DNA from: Pelagibacterales bacterium SAG-MED19
Lineage (GTDB): Bacteria > Pseudomonadota > Alphaproteobacteria > Pelagibacterales > Pelagibacteraceae
DNA: 34,748 nucleotides
NCBI GenBank assembly: GCA_014654035.1
Contig: JACWDQ010000011.1
Span: 1 to 34,748, forward strand
Direction: 5' to 3'
Shown: positions 18,658-27,121 of the stretch, piece by piece
How the letters are laid out: each line of letters begins with the position of its first letter
How positions within the stretch are numbered: position 1 is the first letter of the stretch
The notes under the pieces: model-generated
Seen by the model: the letters and a program-made list of their open reading frames with translations, nothing else
Told to the model about the DNA's origin: nothing
Databases searched by the model: none
Position numbers and translations under genes: made by a program

Positions 18658-19664
18658 AATTTATTTCCAAAATTCTCAATTTCTATGAGATGTTCAAATT
18701 TTTTTAGAATATCTGTTTCAAAATTATAAATATTATCTTTTTTAATTAAATATCTAAGTTTAGCAGACCTTGATGAAATATTTTCTTTTAATTCTTTTTT
18801 TGATGGAGTTATTGGTTTTTTTTCCAACATCTTAAATAATGTGTCTGGTTGATTAATTTTTGGGACGTAACGAGAAATACTTTTGTTTTCTGAAAGACTT
18901 TTAAAAAAATATTTGACTATCCTATCTTCTAAAGAATGAAAAGTAACAACTACTAAAATTCCGTCTTTTTTTAAAACTTTTGAGGCAGCTAATAATCCAT
19001 TAATTAACTCCGTTATCTCTTTATTTACAAATATTCTTAAAGCTTGAAAAACTTTTGTGGCACTATGCGTTTTAAAATTTTTTTTTCTTTTTGCTTTTTC
19101 TACAATTCTTACTAGGCTCTGAGTATCTATTTCTTTTTTTTTTCTTTCTTGCACTATTTGTTTTACAATTTTTTTTGCTTCTCTTTCTTCTCCAAAAAAT
19201 TTAAATATTTTCTCTAATTCTATTTCTTCTAATTCATTTATTGCTTCTTTTGCCGAAAATTCATTAAAACCTAATTTCATATTCAAATCTCCATCAGAAT
19301 TAAATGATAAACCTTTTTTAGGATCTTTAATTTGATTAGTAGAATATCCTAAGTCAAAAATTATTCCCCTAATATTTTTATCTTTAAGTTTAAGATTATC
19401 TAATTGGCTAAATTTTTTATTTTTGAAAAAAAATCTATTTTGAAATTCATCTAAAATTTGATCAGCTTTTTTTTTTGTTTCTATATCCCTATCTAAAGCA
19501 ATTACATTTGTATTTTTATAACTTAGAATTTTTTTTGTATATCCGCCTTGTCCAAATGTGCAGTCAATAAATGTGCCACCATATTGAGGGGTGATAATGC
19601 TAATAACTTCTTTTAGCAGTACCGGATAATGTTTTAAAGTATCCGATACCATGGTGGCTTTCAT
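18654..19664 (-). CDS. rsmH: 16S rRNA (cytosine1402-N4)-methyltransferase RsmH (MraW)
   Basis: SAM-dependent methyltransferase for 16S rRNA C1402. The 336-aa protein shows the N-terminal [12 protein letters not shown] motif [38 protein letters not shown] and [13 protein letters not shown], all RsmH signatures. An alternative ATG 12 nt downstream (19652) would remove four residues (MKAT); nothing separates them clearly. It follows ftsZ by 18 nt and overlaps ftsL by 4 nt. Confidence 0.97.
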   Translation of the reverse strand: MKATMVSDTLKHYPVLLKEVISIITPQYGGTFIDCTFGQGGYTKKILSYKNTNVIALDRDIETKKKADQILDEFQNRFFFKNKKFSQLDNLKLKDKNIRGIIFDLGYSTNQIKDPKKGLSFNSDGDLNMKLGFNEFSAKEAINELEEIELEKIFKFFGEEREAKKIVKQIVQERKKKEIDTQSLVRIVEKAKRKKNFKTHSATKVFQALRIFVNKEITELINGLLAASKVLKKDGILVVVTFHSLEDRIVKYFFKSLSENKSISRYVPKINQPDTLFKMLEKKPITPSKKELKENISSRSAKLRYLIKKDNIYNFETDILKKFEHLIEIENFGNKL

Positions 19665-19682
19665 TTATTTTTTTGAAGACCA

Positions 19683-21140
19683 TTAATTCTTTTGTCTTCT
19701 TAAAAATGCAGGTATTTCAAGATCATCCTCTTCATGATCATTTTCGGTAGATCTTAATAAATCTTCTGAAGATGAGTTTTCATCATTTGAATTAAATAAG
19801 TCTGGTTCGTTAGTATCAACCCCAAACTCTTTTAGATCAACAGAGTTTTCTTCTTCAACTTGTGGTTCTATTGCTTCTTGAGAAAAAGACGTTTCATTTT
19901 CTTCAAGGGTATTTTCAACAATATTTTCTATATCTTGATTTTTTAATAATTCCTCATGATATTGATTATTAACATCATTTACTGAGTCATTAAAATTTTC
20001 GGTAACAACTTCATTTTCTAGTTTTAAAGCGTTCGCTCCATGTGTAACTGGATTTGAAGTATTGTTAGAAAATTGAAAAGATGCTGTAGTGCTATTTGTT
20101 CCAAAATCTGAATATCCTGGATTTCGATTTTGTATTCTGTGAACCATGTTAACTACTGATTTTGATTCAGGCTGCTGATTATCTAAAGATGTGGCAACTA
20201 TAGAAACTCTTATTTTTCCTTCTAAAGAAGGATCGGTTATAGCACCTATAATTACTTCTGCATCAGCTTCTACTTCCGATCTTATTTTGTTAACTACTTC
20301 ATCAACCTCAAATAATTTTAGGTCTTTGCCTCCAGTAATATTTACCAATAGTCCCTTAGCACCTTTTAAAGTATAATCATCAATCAAAGGATTGCTAATT
20401 GCCATTTCAGTAGCTTGCATAGCCCTTCCATCTCCATCAGCTTCTCCTGTTCCCATCATTGCTTTACCCATTGATGCCATAACAGTTTCCACATCAGCAA
20501 AGTCTAAATTGATTATACCAGGTCTTACCATTAAATCGGTAACACTTTGAACTCCATGCATTAAAACATTGTTTGAAAGATTGAATGATTCTTGAAATGT
20601 AGTTTGCTCATTTGCAATTTTAAACAAATTTTGATTTGGTATAACTATAATAGTATCAACGTGTTTTCTTAATTCTTCAAGACCAATTTGTGCTCTTTGC
20701 ATTCTTGATGGGCCTTCATATAAGAAGGGCAGAGTCACAACTCCCACTGTTAAAATATTCAATTCTTTTGCAGCTCTGGCTATAACATGTGCTGCACCAG
20801 TACCTGTGCCTCCGCCCATTCCAGCTGCAATAAAAACCATATTTGCTCCTTGTAGAATATTTATTATTTCATTCAAAGACTCATCAGCTGCAGCTTGACC
20901 AATATCAATTTTTGCACCAGCACCTAAACCCTTAGTTAAATTAAGACCAATTTGTACTTTTGATTTTGCTTTACTGTGTTTTAAATCTTGCGCATCAGTA
21001 TTTACTGCAATAAATTCAACTCCTTGCATTCCATTTTCAATCATTTCATTGATAGCGTTTCCACCTGCTCCACCAACTCCCATGACTAAAAGTCTTGGTT
21101 GCAACTCTTTTATCTCTGGTGTTTTAAAGTTAATCGTCAT
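19683..21140 (-). CDS. ftsZ: Cell division GTPase FtsZ
   Basis: Tubulin-like GTPase forming the Z-ring. The 485-aa protein has GVGGAGGNAINEM (21-33), the GTP signature GMGGGTGTGAAHV (107-119), NLDFADVETVM in the T7 region, a long acidic/Asn-rich linker from about 330 to 470, and a classic C-terminal peptide (DDLEIPAFLRRQKN), the docking site for FtsA and other Z-ring partners. That tail is intact although the FtsA candidate here is reduced. The gene lies between mraZ and rsmH instead of its usual site between ftsA and lpxC. A weak purine-rich GGGGGAT precedes the ATG. Confidence 0.98.
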   Translation of the reverse strand: MTINFKTPEIKELQPRLLVMGVGGAGGNAINEMIENGMQGVEFIAVNTDAQDLKHSKAKSKVQIGLNLTKGLGAGAKIDIGQAAADESLNEIINILQGANMVFIAAGMGGGTGTGAAHVIARAAKELNILTVGVVTLPFLYEGPSRMQRAQIGLEELRKHVDTIIVIPNQNLFKIANEQTTFQESFNLSNNVLMHGVQSVTDLMVRPGIINLDFADVETVMASMGKAMMGTGEADGDGRAMQATEMAISNPLIDDYTLKGAKGLLVNITGGKDLKLFEVDEVVNKIRSEVEADAEVIIGAITDPSLEGKIRVSIVATSLDNQQPESKSVVNMVHRIQNRNPGYSDFGTNSTTASFQFSNNTSNPVTHGANALKLENEVVTENFNDSVNDVNNQYHEELLKNQDIENIVENTLEENETSFSQEAIEPQVEEENSVDLKEFGVDTNEPDLFNSNDENSSSEDLLRSTENDHEEDDLEIPAFLRRQKN

Positions 21141-21153
21141 TTTTTATCCCCCG

Positions 21154-21609
21154 TTATTTGTTAAGTTGAAGCTCCCACTTAAGGCTAGCACGATTTAAAT
21201 TTGATTTTTTCTTCGCATTAACCTTAAATTTTTCAAAAGCTGTTGGCTCCCATATTTGAAATGTTTTACCTTGGCCAACAAACAACATACTATTTTTTAT
21301 CTTTGCATGTTTTAGTAATTTTGATGTAAGTGATATTCTTCCTTCACTATCAAACTGTAAATTAACACTTTCAGATAATATCGATGTTGCAAAATAATCT
21401 CTTTTTTCCTCGAAAGGATTTAATGAGTCAATTGTATTTGAAATCTTTTCTATTCTATCTTGTGGCCATGCCTCTATTGATTGGTGATTGAAAGATGGGT
21501 AACAAATTACTCCATTATACCCAAGGTTGGATAAATAAGACCTATAAGTTGCAGGCACTGATACCCTTCCTTTCTTGTCTAATTTGTTTTCGTAACTTGA
21601 TAAAAACAT
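21154..21609 (-). CDS. mraZ: Transcriptional regulator MraZ
   Basis: DNA-binding regulator of the division/cell-wall cluster. The 151-aa protein carries two SpoVT/AbrB-like half-domains: residues 7-22 (ENKLDKKGRVSVPATY) and about 83-100 (LQFDSEGRISLTSKLL), the usual MraZ arrangement, ending LNRASLKWELQLNK. It is the first gene of the array, 13 nt before ftsZ, and three TGGG repeats typical of MraZ binding sites lie 28 bp upstream. MraZ often autorepresses; here that is inferred from site position. Confidence 0.95.
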   Translation of the reverse strand: MFLSSYENKLDKKGRVSVPATYRSYLSNLGYNGVICYPSFNHQSIEAWPQDRIEKISNTIDSLNPFEEKRDYFATSILSESVNLQFDSEGRISLTSKLLKHAKIKNSMLFVGQGKTFQIWEPTAFEKFKVNAKKKSNLNRASLKWELQLNK

Positions 21610-21636
21610 AAACCATAATTTCTATATACCCTTATT

Positions 21637-21660
21637 TGGGAATATATGGGATATTATGGG
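21637..21660 (+). promoter_or_regulatory. Putative MraZ-binding repeats (three TGGG at 10-bp period)
   Basis: TGGG occurs at 21637, 21647 and 21657 with exactly 10-bp spacing, the spacing described for MraZ boxes (TGGGN separated by 5 nt). TGGG is read on the strand opposite to mraZ transcription. The repeats cover the region from the -10 box past the predicted start site, so MraZ binding there would block initiation. Confidence 0.75.
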
Positions 21661-21679
21661 TTTTTTAGAACAGAGTCAA
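21651..21679 (-). promoter_or_regulatory. Sigma70 promoter of the mraZ-ftsZ-mur array
   Basis: TTGACT (21679-21674), exactly 17 nt, then TAATAT (21656-21651) on the minus strand, 42 nt before the mraZ ATG. It is the best promoter match seen in the window and would start RNA around 21644. Confidence 0.8.
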
Positions 21680-21768
21680 TACCCTCAATTTTTTACTATT
21701 TTTAGTAATTTGACGTAAAAAAGTGAATCAAAACGTGAACATTTGTTTAGAAGATTTTAGATAAGATT

Positions 21769-22125
21769 TGCCAGATAAACTATAAGCCGGGTTCTGTCAT
21801 TTAAACTTATCATTTGTCTAGGCTTAAGATCACTCTTAAGCTCAAGCAACTAACCCTGATGACTAGCCAAGGATGGCTTTTAGTTTTTAAACAATGTCAT
21901 CTCTACTTAGTCTTGCTCCCAGTGGGGTTTTCCAGCGTTCATTGTTACCAATAGAACCGGTGTGCTCTTACCACACCTTTTCACCCTTGCCATGTTATGG
22001 CGGTTTATTTTCTGTGGCACTATCCCTAGGGTTGCCCCCGCCAGGTATTACCTGGCACTGTATCCTTGCAGAGTCCGGACTTTCCTCTTTAAATTAAAAT
22101 AAAGCGATAAGTCATTTATCTGGCA
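21769..22125 (-). ncRNA. rnpB: RNase P RNA (class A)
   Basis: Catalytic RNA of RNase P, which matures tRNA 5' ends. The minus strand holds the conserved 5' core AGAGGAAAGTCCGGACTC (about 22087-22070), a CAGGTAATACCTGGCGGGG stretch with GGCAACCCTAGGGA, and the 3' core ending AGAACCCGGCTTATAG. The ends pair as a P1 helix: GCCAGATAAA (22124-22115) with TTTATCTGGC (21779-21770). About 355 nt is normal for class A. It sits between the amidase gene and mraZ, same strand. Apparent open frames inside it are not genes. Confidence 0.95.
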
Positions 22126-22132
22126 GATTCAA

Positions 22133-22161
22133 TCTATAATTTAAAAATTAAATTTCAAGAA
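22133..22161 (-). promoter_or_regulatory. Possible rnpB promoter
   Basis: TTCTTG (22161-22156), 17-nt spacer, TATAGA (22138-22133), placed so that RNA would start near the P1 helix 5' end. The -35 is poor; in such AT-rich sequence this is only a moderate match. It lies just after the amidase stop. Confidence 0.4.
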
Positions 22162-22170
22162 TATTTTTTG

Positions 22171-22911
22171 TTAATTTGAAAGATTTTTGCTAATTAATAA
22201 GCATTCTTGATCAATTTTACCATTAATCAAGCTTTGCCTAAATTTTCTTTGGAAGGCTTTTATGAGATTTATTTTCTGATTTTTATATTTATTTTTTACA
22301 ATTCTAGAATAACCAATTTTATACAAATTATTTATAAAGATTTTTTCTTCAAAACTTGTCGTTTTTAAACTTCTTTTTCCATTTATTTCTTTTTTTGACA
22401 AATTGTGCCATTTGCATAATGATTTTTTTGCTAATTTGTACCAGGGAAATTTTTCTCCAGGATCTTTTTTACGATTGGGCGCTATATCTGAATGTCCTAA
22501 TATATTTTGTTTTTTTATGTTGTATTTTTTACTTAAAAATTTCAATAATTTTATAATAGCAGAAATTTGTTTTGATGAAAATTTTCTGTAACCATAATCG
22601 TGTCCAGGATTGCTAATTTCAATACCAATAGAATATCTATTAAGTGATTTTAATTTTTTCCAAGATGATTTACCAGCGTGCCAAGCTTTATATAGATCAG
22701 GGACTAAATTTAAAATTTCGCCATTTTTTTTAACGAAATAGTGGGCACTAACTTTTGACTTTGAGTCGCAAAGTTTTTGAATTGCTTTAGATTCTTTTTT
22801 CATACCCGTATAATGTAAGATAATAAAAATAATTTCTTTTTTACTTCTTTTAGGAAAATCAAAATTGATTGAGTAGTATCTAATCATATTTAAGGCTAAT
22901 TTTGAGCTCAT
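22171..22911 (-). CDS. N-acetylmuramoyl-L-alanine amidase, AmpD/Amidase_2 family
   Basis: Zinc amidase that cleaves the MurNAc-L-Ala bond of peptidoglycan or anhydro-muropeptides. The 246-aa protein has the first zinc His in IIFIILHYTGM, the HYFVKKNGEILNLVPD strand, WHAGKSSWK, SIGIEISNPGH, and the second ligand set in LGHSDIAPNRKKDPGEKFPW. A C-terminal helical part (about 175-246, FEEKIFINNLYKIGYS, LIKAFQRKFRQ) looks like a peptidoglycan-binding type 1 domain. No signal peptide is seen, so a cytoplasmic recycling role is likely. A second ATG at 22887 would give MIRYYSINFDFPKR, closer to typical family N-termini, and may be the real start. Confidence 0.9.
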   Translation of the reverse strand: MSSKLALNMIRYYSINFDFPKRSKKEIIFIILHYTGMKKESKAIQKLCDSKSKVSAHYFVKKNGEILNLVPDLYKAWHAGKSSWKKLKSLNRYSIGIEISNPGHDYGYRKFSSKQISAIIKLLKFLSKKYNIKKQNILGHSDIAPNRKKDPGEKFPWYKLAKKSLCKWHNLSKKEINGKRSLKTTSFEEKIFINNLYKIGYSRIVKNKYKNQKINLIKAFQRKFRQSLINGKIDQECLLISKNLSN

Positions 22912-22963
22912 TTAAAGTAAATAGTTAATTTACATTACTTTTTAATATATTATAAGGACTACA

Positions 22964-23752
22964 ATGATTAAAAAAATTGGAATTATTCTAATTACAACCC
23001 TTGCGTTAATAGTAAATTCTAATGCAGCATCAGATGGAGATTTAATTTTAAAAAAAAATAACCCTTCTGAAATAGAAGATTGTTCTGAGGGATTTAATAG
23101 GGCTAGTTTTACTTTTAACCAAGGTCTAGATAAAATAATATTTAAACCTGTTGCAAGTGCTTATAGGGTTTTGCCATCTCCTATAAAGACTGGGGTAAGT
23201 AATTCTTTAGATAATTTAACCAACCTTGTCACTATACCTAATAATATTCTTCAAGGTGATTTTAAGATGGCAGGAGTGAATACAGGTAGATTTGTAATTA
23301 ACACAACAGTTGGTATTCTTGGTTTAGTTGATGTTGCACAATATCTTGGTTTCACTGAGTACGAAAAAGAAGATTATGGACAATCATTAGCAAAAGCTGG
23401 TGTCGGTCCAGGATGTTACATAGTTTTACCTGTTTTAGGGCCTAGTACAGCTAGAGATACTGTATCAACATTTGCAAATTTTTTAGGTGGTGATGCTTGG
23501 TACAATGTGACAGTCAAAAATGATACACAACATTTTAGTGATATTGATTACTATAGTTCAAAAATTACTGGTGGTGTAGACTTTAGAGCGAAAAATTTTG
23601 ACTCTATAGAAAATCTGGAAAAAAATTCGTTGGATTTTTATGCTTCAGTCAAAAGCTTATATTTACAGGATAGACAACAAAGAATACTAAATACAAAAAA
23701 AATTATTAATACCCAAGACGATAGTGACTGGGAAGAAATAGAAAATCAATAA
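22964..23752 (+). CDS. mlaA: MlaA (VacJ) family phospholipid-transport protein
   Basis: Outer-membrane partner of the Mla system that keeps lipid asymmetry. The 262-aa protein has a signal peptide (MIKKIGIILITTLALIVNSNA) and the family core: EGFNRASFTFNQGLD, KPVASAYRVLPSP, NNILQGDFKMAGVNTGRFVINT, DYGQSLAKAGVGPG, YIVLPVLGPSTARD. Unlike E. coli MlaA there is no lipobox Cys at the signal end, suggesting ordinary signal-peptidase I cleavage. AAGGA lies 5 nt before the ATG. It is divergent from the amidase with a 52-bp gap; mlaC follows 17 nt later in one operon. Confidence 0.93.
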   Translation: MIKKIGIILITTLALIVNSNAASDGDLILKKNNPSEIEDCSEGFNRASFTFNQGLDKIIFKPVASAYRVLPSPIKTGVSNSLDNLTNLVTIPNNILQGDFKMAGVNTGRFVINTTVGILGLVDVAQYLGFTEYEKEDYGQSLAKAGVGPGCYIVLPVLGPSTARDTVSTFANFLGGDAWYNVTVKNDTQHFSDIDYYSSKITGGVDFRAKNFDSIENLEKNSLDFYASVKSLYLQDRQQRILNTKKIINTQDDSDWEEIENQ

Positions 23753-23769
23753 TCAAAATCAAGAACTAA

Positions 23770-24360
23770 ATGAAGATAAATAAATTTTTTATTATCATTT
23801 CAATTTACTTTTTAAGTATTAGCAATCTTTATTCTATTGAACCTGATGTATTTGTTCAGTCGACTGTAAATAGAGCTTCCAAAGTATTATCTGAAAACTT
23901 GTCTAAAGATGATAAAATAAAAAAACTTAAACAAATTGCCCTTGAAACAGTAGATATAGCTGGAATAGGATTTTATACATTGGGGCCAATAAGAAAAACT
24001 TTAAATCAAGACCAAAAAGATGAATATGCAAAAATATTTCAAAAATACTTTCTTAAAAGTTTTTCCAGCAGATTGTCAGAGTACACAAATCCAGAAATTG
24101 ATGTTTTAGGAAAAGAAATATTAAATCAAAAATACACAATCGTTAACAGTTTATTAAAAGAAACGTCAGAAAGACCTGAAATAAAAATTGATTGGCGTAT
24201 TTACACAAAGGATCCTGAAAATCCATTAATCAGAGACTTAATTATAGAAGGTCTTAGTCTAGCTAGAACTCAAAAAGAAGAGTTTTCATCAATTTTAAAA
24301 TCTAATAATGATGATATAAATGTTTTATTCAAAAGTTTAAAAGAGTTTTACAATAATTAA
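23770..24360 (+). CDS. mlaC: MlaC/Ttg2D family periplasmic phospholipid-binding protein
   Basis: Periplasmic shuttle that carries phospholipid between MlaA and the inner-membrane Mla transporter. The 196-aa protein has an N-terminal signal (FFIIISIYFLSISNLYS) and the MlaC pattern: SENLSKDDKIKKLKQIALETVDIAGIGFYTLG, LNQDQKDEYAKIFQKYF, IKIDWRIY and RDLIIEGLSLARTQKEEF. The mlaA-mlaC pairing supports the call. The inner-membrane parts (MlaD, E, F) are not in this window. Confidence 0.92.
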   Translation: MKINKFFIIISIYFLSISNLYSIEPDVFVQSTVNRASKVLSENLSKDDKIKKLKQIALETVDIAGIGFYTLGPIRKTLNQDQKDEYAKIFQKYFLKSFSSRLSEYTNPEIDVLGKEILNQKYTIVNSLLKETSERPEIKIDWRIYTKDPENPLIRDLIIEGLSLARTQKEEFSSILKSNNDDINVLFKSLKEFYNN

Positions 24361-24377
24361 GTTATCAAAATTTTTAC

Positions 24378-24454
24378 TGGTGGGCCCGCCAGGACTCGAA
24401 CCTGGGACCAATACATTATGAGTGTACTGCTCTAACCAACTGAGCTACAGGCCC
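24378..24454 (-). tRNA. tRNA with CAT anticodon (Ile2 or elongator Met)
   Basis: 77-nt cloverleaf on the minus strand including encoded CCA: acceptor GGGCCTG/CGGGCCC, D-arm AGCTCAGTTGGTTAGAGC, anticodon loop CTCATAA (anticodon at 24420-24418), T-arm CCAGGTTCGAGTCCTGG. CAT serves initiator Met, elongator Met and lysidine-modified Ile2. The acceptor has a normal G1-C72 pair, so not initiator. The GGGCC acceptor resembles bacterial tRNA-Ile, so I favour tRNA-Ile(CAT), but Met cannot be excluded by eye. It separates the conserved genes from the accessory region. Confidence 0.95.
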
Positions 24455-24585
24455 TTCTAAATAGATTAGGTATTACACCAATTTTAAAATTCATACAAGT
24501 TAACTTTACAAACGATAGATTGTATTTTTCTAAAATTTTAGACACAAACTTTGCATTCGTTGGTAAATCCGTTGGTAAAAATTTT

Positions 24586-26673
24586 TTATAAACTTTTAAG
24601 GGTTTTTTCAGAAATTCCATTTATTCTTAATTTCTTATGTTTTAAAATTTCTTTCGCAACCTTTAAGAAAGAGGTATTTTTTAATTCTTCTGCTTTTTTG
24701 AAGTCATAACCATAGATCCAAATATCTTTTAATTTCTTTAATTTTTTGAATGTATTAAAATCAGTATAACCATTCACTAAACGACTTATTACACCACCCT
24801 CTTGATTATTCTTAGTAAAGTAATTGTAATATCTTAATTTTTCAAATGTTTTAATTTTTTCAAAATTAGGGAAATCGTCTACTTGTAAAATCCTATGCAT
24901 AAAATATAGGTCATCATAGCTTCCAGCATATCCTTTATGATGAACATGCTCGTCTTTAGGCTTATCATCCTTTACTTCTTTGGGAACAACTATTTCAAAA
25001 TCTTTAAGTTTTTTAGGATATAGATTTTTTGGAAATCCATCACTTGGAGGAGATCTTAAATAACTATCAGCATTTAAAGTAAATCTTTCTAGGTTCGGTA
25101 ACTTATATAAGTTTTTGAAAAAAGACGTAGCTGTTTTCCAGTCAATGATACAGGTATCTAAATGTAAATGTTTCAGTTTCTTTAGTTTTGATAGTGGTGT
25201 CCAATCTTTGATATACTTCATATTGGCTAAGACCAATTGTTCAATATCTTTAAGCTTTTCGATTTCTTTTAAACTTTTTGAATCCCTTAGATCTATTTTA
25301 TCAATCTGAGCGTACTTAAGTTTTTTATCAACTGCATTTCTTAAATATGGACTTTCCTTATTTAACTTATTCGCTATTAATTTTCCTTTTTCACTTTTGT
25401 TTAAATAACAACCTTTAATACCTTCAACTACGATTTTGACATATGCATTTTCATAACCATCAGAATCTTTAGTATCATAACAATGTAAATATACTGGGTA
25501 AGAACCTTTGTTCACTGGAAAAATTATTTTAGTTAAAGAAAAATCGATATCATTTTGAAATTTATAACCATCGAATAGTTCTGATACTCCTGCTGATAAT
25601 ATATCGGTTGATATTTCCAACTTCTTGTCACTGATTTCAATCTTTTTTGTTTTTTTTCTAAATTTTGGTAAATCTAATTCTTGGGGCTCAATATCTTTAA
25701 TTATACCAATAATGAAATCTTCAAATTGCTTTTTTCTAATTTTAAAACCTTCTTTAAAATTTTCTTTGAACAAAATTTTTGACTGTTTTTTTAGTATTTG
25801 AATAGCTTTTGGTAGTCGACTAGATATATATTCTCCCGAAAGTTTTGCATTATCTTTTATTTTTAAATTAGTCTCCCAACGCTTATAATGTTCATTTTCA
25901 TCTTTGATTTCCAAATAATCCTCAAAAATATATTTAGTAGGATAACAATTTTCATCTAATTGATGGTTAAATAATTCAGTGTAAGAATAATTAATTGGCT
26001 CCTGATGAGGTTTTAATTCTTTGTGTATAACTGATGAACTAAAATTAGATGACTCAGGTTTATTTATAAGACCATACGAAAATTTAACACTAAATATTGG
26101 TATAGAGTTTTGAAAAACTCCATCCTTTCTAAAATAATCTAATTTAATAATTTCATTTAAATCCCCATTCTCATCTAATGTATCATTATCAACACCTAAT
26201 AAAGATCTTAAAGGTCCACCAAAATCTCCAACCGCTATCAAACCTGATTTAGTATTTAGATCAAATAACTTAATTCTATTTTCTTTTAACTTTCCAAAGA
26301 ATTGATCGTTATAGTCTTCTTTATCCCACCACCAGGATAAATAACTTTGCCTATCTTTAGGGTGCTGAGCATATTCTGCAACTGTAGCATCAGCGAATAT
26401 TTTTCTTATTCTATTTTTAGCATCTACACCAATATAGACAGAATAACCGCCATCTGCTCCATTTCCAAAAGATATAGAGTTATATTTTGATGCATCATTT
26501 TTTTTGAAATCATCAATGAATTCTTTTACAGAGCCACCGTATCCCCATCCAGTATCAAAATCATTTGTTAATCGCTCACATAAATCTCCAACTGTAACAG
26601 TTGCAGCATCAACAGCATTCATTTCCAACAAATAAACATCTGTTATTGGAAATGGATCTCTAAGTTTTTTCAT
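24586..26673 (-). CDS. Leucine-rich-repeat protein with repeated GxYxVY modules (695 aa, unknown function)
   Basis: I do not recognise this gene. The N-terminal ~160 residues include ISFGNGADGGYSVYIG (67-82) and the middle has FPVNKGSYPVYLHCYD (385-400); both resemble the 'gDGsYpVy' motif of DUF4241-like beta domains, suggesting two related modules. From about 450 to 690 are irregular leucine-rich repeats (IDLRDSKSLKEIEKLKDIEQ, LVLANMKYIKDWTPLSKLKK, LKHLHLDTC, LPNLERFTLNADS). No signal peptide or membrane span; probably cytosolic. It is the last gene of the overlapping operon, 7 nt after the 146-aa gene. LRRs usually bind protein partners; a sensor or inhibitor role would be inference only. 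Confidence 0.8.
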   Translation of the reverse strand: MKKLRDPFPITDVYLLEMNAVDAATVTVGDLCERLTNDFDTGWGYGGSVKEFIDDFKKNDASKYNSISFGNGADGGYSVYIGVDAKNRIRKIFADATVAEYAQHPKDRQSYLSWWWDKEDYNDQFFGKLKENRIKLFDLNTKSGLIAVGDFGGPLRSLLGVDNDTLDENGDLNEIIKLDYFRKDGVFQNSIPIFSVKFSYGLINKPESSNFSSSVIHKELKPHQEPINYSYTELFNHQLDENCYPTKYIFEDYLEIKDENEHYKRWETNLKIKDNAKLSGEYISSRLPKAIQILKKQSKILFKENFKEGFKIRKKQFEDFIIGIIKDIEPQELDLPKFRKKTKKIEISDKKLEISTDILSAGVSELFDGYKFQNDIDFSLTKIIFPVNKGSYPVYLHCYDTKDSDGYENAYVKIVVEGIKGCYLNKSEKGKLIANKLNKESPYLRNAVDKKLKYAQIDKIDLRDSKSLKEIEKLKDIEQLVLANMKYIKDWTPLSKLKKLKHLHLDTCIIDWKTATSFFKNLYKLPNLERFTLNADSYLRSPPSDGFPKNLYPKKLKDFEIVVPKEVKDDKPKDEHVHHKGYAGSYDDLYFMHRILQVDDFPNFEKIKTFEKLRYYNYFTKNNQEGGVISRLVNGYTDFNTFKKLKKLKDIWIYGYDFKKAEELKNTSFLKVAKEILKHKKLRINGISEKTLKSL

Positions 26674-26680
26674 ATTTAAT

Positions 26681-27121
26681 TTACTCTAATTCAGTTAACC
26701 ATTTAGGCCAAGACCTTGAATTCAAATCTCTATCAAGTTTAAATTCATTGATTATCTTTCTTAAAATCTCAGATTTTGAATATCCATCTTTATATAGATC
26801 TTTTGCTCTTTTGATTTTAGCATCTTTAAGTTTTTGAACTTCTGGACTAAATTGAACTAAATTGGATTGATCTCCACCAGAATTCCCCAACGCTCTTTTA
26901 TTTCCTTGCATAGATTTAGCTCTTTTTTCCTCAAGAATTTTTGTAAGCTTTTTTCTTTTCCTTAATGCTTCCTCAGCTAAAAATTTACTATTATAAATTT
27001 GTAACCCTCTAAACTCCATTGGGATATTGCTATTTTTAGTTTTGGGTGTAGAAAATAAAATTTTATATTTTCCATTTGGATTATTTTTATCAACAGGTCT
27101 GATTTTATTATGATTGCTCAT
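26681..27121 (-). CDS. Hypothetical protein, possible C-terminal helix-turn-helix (146 aa)
   Basis: Family not recognised. The protein is highly basic. The N-terminal part is short strands (GKYKILFSTPKT, EFRGLQIYN), then a charged helix (AEEALRKRKKLTKILEEKRA), a low-complexity Gly/Asn/Gln stretch, and a C-terminal segment (AKDLYKDGYSKSEILRKIIN) whose 'LY.dGySk.eIl..i' pattern resembles helix-turn-helix recognition regions of recombinase or terminase-small-subunit proteins, ending SWPKWLTELE. The ATG overlaps the nuclease stop by 4 nt (ATGA), so the two are probably coupled. Nucleic-acid binding is plausible from charge and pattern only. Confidence 0.7.
   Translation of the reverse strand: MSNHNKIRPVDKNNPNGKYKILFSTPKTKNSNIPMEFRGLQIYNSKFLAEEALRKRKKLTKILEEKRAKSMQGNKRALGNSGGDQSNLVQFSPEVQKLKDAKIKRAKDLYKDGYSKSEILRKIINEFKLDRDLNSRSWPKWLTELE

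Noticed and set aside
21894-22097. 67-aa plus-strand open frame
   Set aside because: Lies wholly inside the RNase P RNA gene on the other strand; the sequence is explained by conserved RNA structure.
24541-24585. Short direct repeat CGTTGGTAAA near the tRNA as a possible attachment site
   Set aside because: Two copies 12 bp apart only, no relation to the tRNA 3' end and no integrase nearby.
24432-24620. 62-aa minus-strand open frame ending in RACSSVG
   Set aside because: Runs through the tRNA 5' part and overlaps the LRR gene end; reading through tRNA sequence commonly makes such ends. No ribosome site.
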